19,834 bases of DNA from Actinomycetes bacterium (GTDB lineage: Bacteria; Actinomycetota; Actinomycetes; S36-B12; GCA-2699445): assembly GCA_022600255.1 (NCBI GenBank), contig JAHZKU010000211.1, positions 1 through 19,834 of the forward strand, given 5' to 3'. Numbering within the stretch: position 1 is the first letter of the stretch; the number at the start of each line of letters is the position of its first letter. Below are positions 1-7,845 of this stretch, piece by piece. The notes beneath the pieces are model-generated. The model was not told the origin of the DNA, did not search any database, and saw nothing but the letters and a program-made list of their open reading frames with translations. Made by a program: the position numbers and the translations under genes.

Positions 1-313
1 AGGATGGTGGACTGTAGTCAATCCAGTCCAAGATGACCTCTGGTGGGCCGTCGTTCTTGGCACTGGGTGCGGCCGAGGGTGAAGATTTGTCTTGTATGGC
101 GCTGCCACCGTCGCGCAAAGTTGGGGTCGCAGAGGGTTGCGTTTGGGCGGGCGCTTGCGCCAACTCCGTTGTGTTCCGGCTCTGGCCCCAAGCCAGGATT
201 CCGGTGGCCAGCAAGGCAAACACCCCGATGAGCCCCACGATCTTGGTGGTCGGCGACAACAGGGGCGGCTTCGCGGCATCGTCACCCGGGTCTGACACTG
301 ATTTCTCGTCCAC
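1..313 (-). CDS. Partial membrane-anchored protein of unknown function (N-terminal part only)
   Basis: An open frame with no stop runs off the left edge of the window, so only about 104 N-terminal residues are visible. They comprise an acidic cytoplasmic head (VDEKSVSDPGDDAAKPP), one hydrophobic segment at about residues 25-45 (KIVGLIGVFALLATGILAW), and a Ser/Pro/Ala/Thr-rich linker. The linker leads towards a presumably extracytoplasmic domain that begins near EVILDWIDY. I do not recognise the family. I chose the GTG at 313-311 because a -10-like TAGGCT lies 7 bases upstream (321-326, minus strand), as in leaderless actinobacterial genes. The frame stays open further upstream to a GTG at 382 and an ATG at 409, which would add a Pro-rich head beginning MPVLGEHREVDPYGP. 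That extension includes a cluster of rarer codons (AGA, AGG, CTA) around the promoter-like hexamer, which argues mildly against it. Confidence 0.6.
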   Translation of the reverse strand, partial: MDEKSVSDPGDDAAKPPLLSPTTKIVGLIGVFALLATGILAWGQSRNTTELAQAPAQTQPSATPTLRDGGSAIQDKSSPSAAPSAKNDGPPEVILDWIDYSPPS

Positions 314-320
314 GCGCGCT

Positions 321-326
321 AGCCTA
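321..326 (-). promoter_or_regulatory. -10-like hexamer TAGGCT, candidate leaderless promoter
   Basis: On the minus strand TAGGCT matches the actinobacterial TANNNT -10 pattern. It ends 7 bases before the GTG chosen for the left-edge gene, so transcription would begin at or next to the start codon. No good -35 is visible at 17-18 bases. This is sequence pattern only; if translation really starts at 409 the hexamer lies inside the coding region. Confidence 0.35.
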
Positions 327-517
327 GGCCAGCATCTGGGTTTGGTAGGGGCATTCGCCGGAATCGGGCCATAGGGATCCACTTCGCGATGCTCACCGAG
401 CACAGGCATCGCTATCCGCAGTCCGCTACAGACCCATCGGGACCTCAGGAGCCCGGGGCAGTCCCGGAGATGATGGGCCGGGGCCAGGCTGACCGATGAG
501 GCAGCGCGAGCGTCGCG

Positions 518-1444
518 CTACGGGACAAGGATGATTTTGCCCCGCACATGGCCTTCTTCAAGCCGCTGGTACGCAGCCGCCGCGTCCGCGAGCGGGTAGT
601 GAGCGGCGACGTCCACTTTGAGATCCCCACTGTCAATCAGTCGTGCCAACTCGGTTAGATCCGCCGGCGATGGGTGGACGAAGATGTAGGCACCAGCGCG
701 CTTGCGGGCGCCCTCGCCGTCGGCGATCGAGCCCACTCGGCCACTCGGCTTAAGCACGGCGTCGCTTTGCTCCAAAGCGTCGCCGCCGATGAGGTCCACC
801 GCGACGTCTATTCCGGCGGGCGCAAGTTTCTGGACCGCGTCGACCAACCCAGGGCCGTAGGTCACCGGTTCCACGCCCAAGCCGGTTAGGTAGGCGTGGT
901 TGTCTGGGGATGAGGACCCGATCACCCTCGCTCCAGCCAAGCGGGCTAGCTGCACAGCAAACTGTCCAACTCCACCTGAGGCGTTGTGTACGAGCACAGT
1001 TTCACCACGTTGGATTCCCAACCGCGTCAGGAGTTGATAGGCCGTTAGGCCCACCAGTGGAACCGCTGCTGCGGTGATCAGGTCGATGGTAGTCGGCGCC
1101 GCAGCTAGTAGCCGGGCTGGCGCCACCATGGCCTCGGCAGCGGTGCCGTGCTCGATGAGGTCCATACGGGCGTAGCCAAACACCGAATCGCCAACTTGAA
1201 AATCTGTGACAGCTGGCCCGATGGCCGTGATGGTCCCGGCCACATCCCAGCCGGGGACCACCGGGAACCTCGTCTCGATCGCTGCAGCGAGATATCCGTG
1301 CTGCGCTTTGTAGTCAACCGGATTGATCCCGGCCCCAGCGACGCTCAGCTCCACGCAGTCCGGGCCCAGCGGCATCGGCGGGATGTCTCCGATCTTGAGC
1401 TCGCAGACCTTTCCGAATTGTTCGTAGTAGGCAGATCGCACCAC
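518..1444 (-). CDS. NADP-dependent quinone/zinc-less MDR oxidoreductase
   Basis: A 308-residue protein of the medium-chain dehydrogenase/reductase superfamily, quinone oxidoreductase-like branch. The N-terminal GroES-like domain carries GINPVDYK and the VPGWDVAG segment. A Rossmann domain follows with the nucleotide-binding motif ASGGVGQFAVQLA at about residues 155-167, the AxxGxxG form typical of zinc-independent quinone reductases. No cluster of structural cysteines or full catalytic zinc ligand set is seen, so I expect an NADPH-dependent, zinc-free reductase of quinones or enones. The substrate cannot be told from sequence. Length is normal for the family and the end GKIILVP is a typical C-terminus. 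The start is GTG at 1444-1442, with AGGA 8 bases upstream. It is probably transcribed alone; the downstream minus-strand gene starts about 200 bases away. Confidence 0.88.
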   Translation of the reverse strand: MVRSAYYEQFGKVCELKIGDIPPMPLGPDCVELSVAGAGINPVDYKAQHGYLAAAIETRFPVVPGWDVAGTITAIGPAVTDFQVGDSVFGYARMDLIEHGTAAEAMVAPARLLAAAPTTIDLITAAAVPLVGLTAYQLLTRLGIQRGETVLVHNASGGVGQFAVQLARLAGARVIGSSSPDNHAYLTGLGVEPVTYGPGLVDAVQKLAPAGIDVAVDLIGGDALEQSDAVLKPSGRVGSIADGEGARKRAGAYIFVHPSPADLTELARLIDSGDLKVDVAAHYPLADAAAAYQRLEEGHVRGKIILVP

Positions 1445-1642
1445 GGGCAGCGTCCTATCAACTGGAGGGGTTGGCTGCCCAGACTACTGCCGCCAGCGGG
1501 TGCGAAGCTCCTCCGGTGTCCGGGAACATCGGCTTGCGAGCCGCGGCCAGGTCGAGTGCGCCGGGAGGCCCTACCCTGGCGCCGTGCTCACTAGACCGCC
1601 TTGAGGCCAAGGGCGCCGGACGGCTTGCGTGCGTTGTGAAAG

Positions 1643-1819
1643 TTAGGTGACGGGGCGAAGCTTCTGGGGGCTGCGTACCATGCTCATCTGGTCGCACGCG
1701 TTACAGGAGACCATGTCGTAGGTCGCTAGGGTGCCACGGGTGGTGGAGTAGTCGCGGAACTGGTCCGCGATCTTGGCAGGTTCGCTGCAGAGGGGGCATT
1801 CGGTATCTACCTGGATCAT
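1643..1819 (-). CDS. 58-residue putative zinc-ribbon protein (two CxxC knuckles)
   Basis: A short ATG-to-TAA frame of 58 residues. It has two CxxC pairs 27 residues apart: C8-P-L-C11 and C39-N-A-C42, the usual arrangement of a four-cysteine zinc ribbon. The rest is soluble, with no membrane segment. It would bind one Zn2+ and could contact nucleic acid or protein, but no specific role can be assigned. The upstream sequence CAAACT-AGCGAC-ATG has no ribosome binding site and fits a leaderless start. It is transcribed divergently from the diguanylate cyclase gene across a repeat-bearing region of about 240 bases. The overlapping longer minus-strand frame at 1458-1697 has no recognisable protein character. 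The regular cysteine pattern and clean codon use favour this short gene. Confidence 0.68.
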   Translation of the reverse strand: MIQVDTECPLCSEPAKIADQFRDYSTTRGTLATYDMVSCNACDQMSMVRSPQKLRPVT

Positions 1820-1850
1820 GTCGCTAGTTTGCCGCTATCGGAGATGTGCC

Positions 1851-1886
1851 ACAAGCGGAATTGCGACATGATTGCGACACAAAGCG
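1851..1886. repeat. Nested direct repeats in divergent promoter region
   Basis: ATTGCGACA occurs at 1860-1868 and again at 1871-1879, an 11-base period, close to one helical turn. The pair is flanked by two near copies of another word: ACAAGCGG at 1851-1858 and ACAAAGCGG at 1878-1886. The block lies between the divergent zinc-ribbon gene and the GGDEF gene, a natural place for an operator. The bound regulator is unknown. Confidence 0.4.
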
Positions 1887-1889
1887 GTA

Positions 1890-1903
1890 ACAACTGGGGT
1901 TGT
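1890..1903. repeat. Short inverted repeat ACAAC-TGGG-GTTGT
   Basis: Perfect 5-base arms (1890-1894 and 1899-1903) around a 4-base spacer, a few bases after the direct-repeat block. It overlaps the DnaA-box-like TTGTCCACT at 1900-1908. It could be an operator half-site pair or a small hairpin; it could also be chance. Confidence 0.3.
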
Positions 1904-2031
1904 CCACTTTGTACGGATTCTTATCGGCCTGTCCGCCGAGTGCAACAACGGGCCAGGCCCAGCGACTCCGACCCGTGCGGTCTCCACTGAGGTCGCTGCG
2001 ACCTTTGGTGGTTGTTGCGCTCTGGGCCTGC

Positions 2032-2044
2032 ATCACAGCGTGAT
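2032..2044. repeat. Inverted repeat ATCAC-AGC-GTGAT upstream of the GGDEF gene
   Basis: Perfect 5-base arms with a 3-base centre, ending 18 bases before the GTG chosen for the diguanylate cyclase. Position and symmetry suit an operator or leader hairpin. The arms are in the opposite order to a CRP site (TGTGA...TCACA), so it is not called CRP. Confidence 0.3.
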
Positions 2045-2060
2045 CTGCGGGAAAGTGAGG

Positions 2061-2069
2061 TTGTGGACA
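2061..2069 (-). promoter_or_regulatory. Exact match to the actinobacterial DnaA box, over the GGDEF start codon
   Basis: Read on the minus strand, 2070-2061 is TTGTCCACAA, containing the DnaA box TTGTCCACA common in actinobacteria. A near match, TTGTCCACT, lies on the plus strand at 1900-1908. No dnaA, dnaN or AT-rich unwinding element is nearby, so this is not an origin. It could be a DnaA control site or chance, since it overlaps the start of the coding region. Confidence 0.25.
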
Positions 2070-2998
2070 AGGCGCCGAACCAAATTCTGATCGTGGATCA
2101 GTCGTCGGCGTTCACCGAATCCCTGTCTGGAATGCTGCTGGAATTGTGCCCTCGGTCTCGCATTCGACTCGCACACAGTGTCAATGCTGCGCTGAGTGAG
2201 ATCACGACCAACAAGCCCGACGTGGTGCTAGCTGCGCTGAACCTAACGGACCACTCTGGGGAATTCGTGGTGCAGGTCCTGTCGCAACACCTCGCCAGCC
2301 GTCCGATCATTGTGTTGGGCGAGGCCGACTCGGAGGAGTTGGAAGCACAGGTGTTCGAGGCAGGCGCCCAGGACTATCTGGTAAAGGGCCAAGTGAGCGC
2401 ACAAACGTTGCGGCGAGCAATTCGATATGCCGTCCAGCGATCCGAGCTGCAAACCCAGTTACGAAAGATGGCGCTCTACGACGAACTGACGGGGCTACCC
2501 AATCGCAGACTGTTGCAAGAGCGGGCTGCACTGCACCTCGCCACAGCGCATCGTACTGGCCAGCGGGTGGCTGCGCTTTTCGTCGATATCGACAAGTTCA
2601 AGGAGATCAACGATCAGCGCGGCCACAGCATCGGTGACGAAGTTCTGGTTACGGTCGGCCGCGCCTTGGAAACCCAAGTCAGGCGTACCGATTCGGTCGC
2701 ACGATGGGGCGGTGATGAGTTCGTGGCGCTGGCTGTGGTGGACAATCCCGAAACGGTGAGCATCATCGCGGACCGCCTCAAATCCGCGATTGAGTCACAG
2801 GCTTACCCGCAAGGACTGCAACTACGGGCAACGATCGGTGCCGCGTGGCAGGAGACCCCGCTCCAACGAATCGTCGACGTGATTCATGCCGCCGATGTGG
2901 CGATGTACAAGCTACGGGGCGGCGACCACTGGCAGACCCCCGCAGTCATCGCAACGCAGCGTTCCCCCGCAGCCGATCCCGCCGGGGCGCAGCGCTGA
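2063..2998 (+). CDS. Diguanylate cyclase with degenerate receiver domain (REC-GGDEF)
   Basis: A 311-residue cytoplasmic protein predicted to make c-di-GMP from two GTP. An N-terminal receiver-like domain (about residues 7-120) precedes a GGDEF domain (about 137-295). The GGDEF part looks active: DELTGLPNRR at 140-149, the metal aspartate in FVDIDKFK (D175), and GGDEF at 216-220. An intact inhibitory I-site, R207-R-T-D210, lies five residues before GGDEF. The receiver is degenerate. In PDVVLAALNLTDHSG the usual phosphoacceptor Asp is Ala58, and one member of the acidic pair is Gln13 (IVDQ). The lysine, K108 of YLVKG, is kept. Control by ordinary phosphorylation is therefore unlikely. The start is GTG at 2063; the open frame extends back to 2012, but those residues lack REC character. 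GTGAGG lies 2 bases before this GTG, which is close for a ribosome binding site. Confidence 0.9.
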   Translation: MDKAPNQILIVDQSSAFTESLSGMLLELCPRSRIRLAHSVNAALSEITTNKPDVVLAALNLTDHSGEFVVQVLSQHLASRPIIVLGEADSEELEAQVFEAGAQDYLVKGQVSAQTLRRAIRYAVQRSELQTQLRKMALYDELTGLPNRRLLQERAALHLATAHRTGQRVAALFVDIDKFKEINDQRGHSIGDEVLVTVGRALETQVRRTDSVARWGGDEFVALAVVDNPETVSIIADRLKSAIESQAYPQGLQLRATIGAAWQETPLQRIVDVIHAADVAMYKLRGGDHWQTPAVIATQRSPAADPAGAQR

Positions 2999-3001
2999 GT
3001 A

Positions 3002-3033
3002 GCCGGGGGCGTCGGAACGTCGTCCTACCCGGC
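3002..3033 (+). terminator. Possible terminator hairpin after the diguanylate cyclase gene
   Basis: GCCGGG (3002-3007) can pair with CCCGGC (3028-3033) across a 20-base loop, beginning 4 bases after the stop codon. There is no U tract and the loop is long, so support is weak. Confidence 0.25.
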
Positions 3034-3167
3034 CGGACCAAAACTTGACGCGGGAGTTTGTGAGATCTCGGACGACTGACGGCGCAGCCGGTGTTCGTCC
3101 CAAGAGTCGCGCAGTCCACGAGCCAATTGGGAGAATTTGCCGGGCAGATTAGGCCAGACTTACCTCT

Positions 3168-3650
3168 ATGGACGTTAACGAGACGATGTTGCCTGGCGTC
3201 GGCATGCGGTACGAGTTCAATACTGTCAAAGGTGAGCGATTCGGCATGATCGCGTATCGAGATGGTCGAATGGATCTGGTCTCCTACTCCGACGATGACC
3301 CCGATGAGTGCATCAGTATGGTGCGGCTGGATCGGACAGAAGTGGAAACGGTCGCCGAGATCATGGGTGCACCGAGGATCACCGCACGAATCGCCGACCT
3401 CACGCGAGAGATTCCTGGCTTGGTCTCGGCCCAGATCGAGGTCCCGCCGAACTCCCCTTACATCGGCGAAGAACTCGGCGAGACGCGTTGTCGCACCCGC
3501 ACTGGGGCTTCCATCGTGGCGATGGTGCGGGGAACCAAGGTGGTCTCCTCGCCGACACCGCAGGAGCGGTTGGCGGTCGGTGATGTCTTGGTGGTAATCG
3601 GTACAGAGACCGGCATCGATGAGGTTCGGAAACTCATCTCAGGCGGCTGA
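3168..3650 (+). CDS. khtT: Cation:proton antiporter regulatory subunit, KhtT/AmhM-like (RCK_C domain)
   Basis: A 160-residue soluble protein. Its C-terminal half (about residues 75-158: ARIADLTREIPGL, SPYIGEELGE, GDVLVVIGTETGIDEV) is a TrkA-C/RCK_C domain. The N-terminal part resembles the small domain of KhtT-like proteins. In Bacillus, KhtT gates the KhtU K+/H+ antiporter, and its RCK_C domain binds c-di-AMP. By family knowledge this protein should sit on the cytoplasmic face of the antiporter encoded 3 bases downstream. The ATG at 3168 is the first start in frame. CAGACT lies 7 bases upstream and no Shine-Dalgarno sequence is visible, so translation may be leaderless. The gene order regulator then antiporter, and the tight spacing, match khtTU operons. 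The gene symbol is by homology of domain and context, not by search. Confidence 0.86.
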   Translation: MDVNETMLPGVGMRYEFNTVKGERFGMIAYRDGRMDLVSYSDDDPDECISMVRLDRTEVETVAEIMGAPRITARIADLTREIPGLVSAQIEVPPNSPYIGEELGETRCRTRTGASIVAMVRGTKVVSSPTPQERLAVGDVLVVIGTETGIDEVRKLISGG

Positions 3651-3653
3651 CAG

Positions 3654-4877
<1,224 letters not shown>

Positions 4878-5226
4878 CGGGGCTACAAGAACGGGTAGCT
4901 ACGCGAATCTGATGCACCAAGACGCGGTGAGGTTGCGGCCTTGATCGGCCGCGCCCTGCAGGCGAATGCGAAACCGAGTCTGAGCGTGAGCTGATCCAAG
5001 AGTTCAGAGCACCAAGACACGCCGACGGTGCCGCCGGGTGGGACGCTAGCTTCGAAGCCTCATGGCTTTCGACAAACCCTAGTCGCTAAGTCTGAAGTCG
5101 GGGCATGGGGCCAGCGGGCAACCGGAGCGGGTCTGGGGCAAGCTGCAAGGCCACTGAAGTTGATCCACGATGTCCAAACCCCGGGCAACATGCCATGGCA
5201 GTTGCGCCCACCCCACGTGTCGAGGC
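4878..5226. other. Gene-free stretch of about 350 bases between convergent transcription units
   Basis: This lies between the plus-strand khtU stop and the minus-strand VOC gene stop. I find no coding frame with protein character on either strand. Contents: the hairpin at 4935-4952; the 10-mer GCACCAAGAC twice (4914-4923 and 5009-5018); a perfect palindrome GCTTCGAAGC at 5049-5058; and AAGCC-TCAT-GGCTT at 5053-5066, which could form an alternative hairpin. The remainder is unremarkable. Confidence 0.5.
4935..4952 (+). terminator. Hairpin GCGGCC-TTGATC-GGCCGC, possible terminator of khtTU
   Basis: A perfect 6-base GC stem (4935-4940 with 4947-4952) and 6-base loop, 57 bases after the antiporter stop. 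There is no following T run, so it is at best a non-canonical terminator. Confidence 0.35.
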
Positions 5227-5625
5227 CTAGGAAGCAGGTGGGGCGAAGAACTCAAGCGCGATATTGTCTGGATCGCGGAAGCTTAGTCCCGACCCGTAGG
5301 GTGCATCGACGATGCCGCCATGTTCGATTCCGAGTTCATCTAGGTGTCGGGCCCATTCTTCAAGTTCGGCGCGTTCGGCCACGCCGAACGCCACGTGGTC
5401 CAATCCTGCACGGAACTCGCTGAAGGATCCTCCAGTGCCTTGGCTCACGAATTGGTGGAGGCCGATGCCTTGGCCAGCGGGCAGCATGAAGACTGTATGG
5501 TGAAAGCCCTCGACGTCCTCATCCAGAGCGGGCTCAAGCCCGAAAAGTCGTCCGTACCAAGGCGCGCTGACACTGAGGTCTGAGACGGTCAGGGCTACGT
5601 GGCCGATTCCGGGGAAGCTCTTCAT
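5227..5625 (-). CDS. VOC-family (glyoxalase/bleomycin-resistance fold) protein
   Basis: A 132-residue single-chain vicinal-oxygen-chelate protein. It opens with GIGHVALTVSDLSVSAPWY, typical of the first beta-alpha-beta-beta-beta module. A second module begins near LDHVAFGVAERAELEEW, and the chain ends with SFRDPDNIALEFFAPP. Candidate metal ligands are the His of GHVAL, the His of LDHVAF and the Glu of ALEFF. These proteins include glyoxalases, dioxygenases, fosfomycin/bleomycin resistance proteins and isomerases; the substrate cannot be assigned here. The start ATG is at 5625-5623, with GAGGA 7 bases upstream. It lies 50 bases downstream of the nitrilase on the same strand, so the two are likely cotranscribed. 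Confidence 0.85.
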   Translation of the reverse strand: MKSFPGIGHVALTVSDLSVSAPWYGRLFGLEPALDEDVEGFHHTVFMLPAGQGIGLHQFVSQGTGGSFSEFRAGLDHVAFGVAERAELEEWARHLDELGIEHGGIVDAPYGSGLSFRDPDNIALEFFAPPAS

Positions 5626-5675
5626 TAAGGGATCCTCACGTTTCTCTGCCCCTGTCTGGGGTCAGAATGACCATG

Positions 5676-6659
5676 CTACTCAGCAGGTTGGTGGTCGCCA
5701 GCCGTGACACTCGAGGCGTCGCTGTCATCCCTCACATAGGTCACCGCACGTCGCGCCGTACGATTCACCAGAAGCTGAAAGACGTCGGGTCGAGCGTAGT
5801 GCCCGTTGGGGTCGAAGGCCTGCTTGGCTGCCATCGGTGCCGCTGTCTCGATCTCAGCCAAGACGATTCCGGCCTCGCCGACCAGTGGCCCTGCCAGGAT
5901 CGTCCCATCCGGTGCAACTATTGCCGTTGTGCCTCGCGAGAGCAGGTCTTCGTCCTGGCCATACAGGTCGTCTCGCCCTGGGATGTCTCCTGGGATATCG
6001 CTACCGCGCAGGAAAGGGCTGGCGCCGATCACATAACAGCGTCCCTCCTTGGCTATGTGTTGCAGTGTTGGGACCCATTGATCGCTGTTGTCCCAGGTGG
6101 GCGCCACGTAGATGTCGATCCCTTCGCCGTAGAGTGCGGCTCGAGCCAGCGGCATGTAGTTTTCCCAGCAGATCAGGCCGCCCAGTCGCCCGTAGTCGGT
6201 GGCGTACGTGCGCAGCCCCGAGCCATCACCCATTCCCCAAACCAGTCGTTCCCCGCCCGTCGGCATGAGCTTTCGGTGCTTCCCAAGCAAGTCACCACTT
6301 GGGCCGAAGAAGAGTAAGGAGTTGTAGATGGTGTGCTCCCCATCAGCCAATTCGTGTACTCCTACAACTACGTAGGCCTGCGCCTGCCGGGCGGCCTCCC
6401 CGATTCGTTGGGTACCGTCACTCGGCACTGCTATTGCGGCCTTGGACAACCGTCCGTACCAATCGGCCTCACCGTCCTGGAACGGTTTTGTGCGCCAAAC
6501 CCAGTCGGGATATCCGGGGACGAAAGCCTCGGGGAACACGATGACGCGCGCTCCCGCTTCCGCGGCTTGGGCCACCTGATCGATCACTATTCCGATCGTT
6601 GCGTCGCGATCGAGAAAGGCCGGTGTCGCCTGGATACCGGCAACAGTTATGCTCACCAT
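5676..6659 (-). CDS. Nitrilase (carbon-nitrogen hydrolase, nitrilase branch)
   Basis: A 327-residue enzyme of the nitrilase superfamily. The catalytic triad is visible: E44 in VIVFPEAFVPGYPDW, K130 in GKHRKLMPT, and nucleophile C164 in GGLICWENYMPL. The last two signatures are those of true nitrilases and cyanide hydratases (branch 1) rather than amidases. The expected reaction is R-CN + 2 H2O to R-COOH + NH3 in the cytoplasm; the nitrile substrate is not predictable. I start at ATG 6659, with GGGAGAG and GAGGA just upstream, because MVSITVAGIQATP is the usual N-terminus; the frame extends back to 6689. It lies 117 bases after the DNA methyltransferase stop, so it probably has its own promoter. 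A 10-base palindrome TCGCATGCGA (6691-6700) sits 31 bases upstream. The VOC gene follows. Confidence 0.92.
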   Translation of the reverse strand: MVSITVAGIQATPAFLDRDATIGIVIDQVAQAAEAGARVIVFPEAFVPGYPDWVWRTKPFQDGEADWYGRLSKAAIAVPSDGTQRIGEAARQAQAYVVVGVHELADGEHTIYNSLLFFGPSGDLLGKHRKLMPTGGERLVWGMGDGSGLRTYATDYGRLGGLICWENYMPLARAALYGEGIDIYVAPTWDNSDQWVPTLQHIAKEGRCYVIGASPFLRGSDIPGDIPGRDDLYGQDEDLLSRGTTAIVAPDGTILAGPLVGEAGIVLAEIETAAPMAAKQAFDPNGHYARPDVFQLLVNRTARRAVTYVRDDSDASSVTAGDHQPAE

Positions 6660-6690
6660 TCCTCGATTCTCTCCCAGATCCTCACGCACC

Positions 6691-6700
6691 TCGCATGCGA
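6691..6700. promoter_or_regulatory. 10-base palindrome TCGCATGCGA upstream of the nitrilase gene
   Basis: A perfect palindrome centred about 37 bases before the nitrilase start, a plausible operator position. A 10-base palindrome is expected by chance fairly often at this GC content, so support is modest. Confidence 0.25.
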
Positions 6701-6776
6701 CACCCGAGCTTCTTGTGGCAGCCCCGTCACACCGCCAAGCCGCGACAGCGCGGGGGTGAACCTAGCCGAAACAAAC

Positions 6777-7841
6777 TCAGGCGAACGCCCGGTTGCTGCC
6801 AACCCGATCCTGAATGTGCGCGACATCGGCCGAATCCCCAGCCACGAAGATGAATTCAAGGTTCTGGGTATGGGTGACAGATCCGGTCTTCTCCCCGGCC
6901 GGATTGTGAATCCCAATCTGGGCCCCGACGTAACGTTTCGTAGGAAACGACAGCATCGTGACAGCCGGGCGGGCCGACAGCAGGAGTTCCTGTAGATGCT
7001 GCGCTGGCAACCACGATTCGTTGTTGTAGGACAGCACGATTGTCTTGGCGGATAGGGCAGCAATCACCTCCGCTAGGGCGGTGGGCATGGTGCTCTTGTA
7101 GTTGAACCGGGATTTTGTGACGGGGGCTCTGCTATCGATCCGTTTACAGGCCACTCCATAGTGTTCAGGTTTGTCCCACCGCACCAGACTTTCCCAGACG
7201 TGGTAGTTGGTGAAGTAGCGGTGCTGGTTGTAGGGCGGATCTAGATAGGCCAAATCAACGGTTTCTGCGCTGCGTGCGACGGTGAGTGCGTCGCCTCGGA
7301 TTGTCCGGCCTTTTCCGGGGAGCAGCGTGGGAGTGCGTAACTCAAGATCGCGATTGGCGCGGGGTGCCCACTGTTTCAGGTAGGCCATCTGTAGGCCGGT
7401 GGTGGAGTCGACTCTGTCGGCGGCCAAGATCAATGCAGTGAGTAGGACTGGGAACAGTGGGTCATCGGCGTACCCGCGCTCTAGTTCATCGCGAATGGCG
7501 TCGACCCGAGCGCCATTGTGGGGTTGGAAGAAGCGACTCTGTTCGCAGAACGTGTCGGTGAAGTAGCCGGCCCGACCTGGCAGTGCATTGAGGTGAGCCA
7601 ATTCGCGTTGTAGTCGGTCGTTGTCAACAGCGGCGGCATCAAGGGCGATATAGCAGTCGGAGAAGACCTCCGAGTAGGTCGCGACGTCCGCGGCGGTGAC
7701 CGCTAGCCCACGCCGTTTGAACTCCTGGGCAACCCGCGTAGTGCCAGTGAAGAGATCCAGGGCGGAGTCGGCGGCAACGACCTCCGCGATTTCACCGAGC
7801 ACCCCAACTAGGCGGCGTTTCGACCCCAAGTACTTGATCAT
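6777..7841 (-). CDS. D12-class adenine-N6 DNA methyltransferase
   Basis: A 354-residue protein with the order of a D12 (Dam-like, alpha group) methyltransferase. MIKYLGSKRRLV at the N-terminus (motif X region) is followed by AdoMet-binding motif I, DLFTGTTRVA (about residues 29-38). The catalytic motif IV, DPPY, is at 201-204 within YLDPPYNQHRYF. It should transfer a methyl group from AdoMet to N6 of adenine at an unknown target. FTGTTRVA differs from the usual FxGxG form but keeps the loop. ATG 7841 puts the conserved motif X at the very N-terminus and lies 4 bases after the stop of the DUF2252 gene, implying cotranscription and coupling. The frame also allows a start at 7868 that would overlap that gene. 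No restriction endonuclease is recognisable on either side, so it looks orphan. Confidence 0.9.
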   Translation of the reverse strand: MIKYLGSKRRLVGVLGEIAEVVAADSALDLFTGTTRVAQEFKRRGLAVTAADVATYSEVFSDCYIALDAAAVDNDRLQRELAHLNALPGRAGYFTDTFCEQSRFFQPHNGARVDAIRDELERGYADDPLFPVLLTALILAADRVDSTTGLQMAYLKQWAPRANRDLELRTPTLLPGKGRTIRGDALTVARSAETVDLAYLDPPYNQHRYFTNYHVWESLVRWDKPEHYGVACKRIDSRAPVTKSRFNYKSTMPTALAEVIAALSAKTIVLSYNNESWLPAQHLQELLLSARPAVTMLSFPTKRYVGAQIGIHNPAGEKTGSVTHTQNLEFIFVAGDSADVAHIQDRVGSNRAFA

Positions 7842-7845
7842 TGGC

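Noticed and set aside
1860..2070. Possible replication origin from DnaA-like boxes
   Set aside because: Only two boxes, one imperfect. No AT-rich unwinding element and no dnaA, dnaN, gyrB, rpmH or parAB genes nearby.
4914..5018. GCACCAAGAC occurring twice 95 bases apart, as a repeat array or attachment site
   Set aside because: Only two copies of a 10-mer with no integrase, tRNA or further copies; compatible with chance.
6777..7841. A restriction-modification system
   Set aside because: A methyltransferase is present, but no endonuclease, specificity or helicase gene is recognisable on either side.
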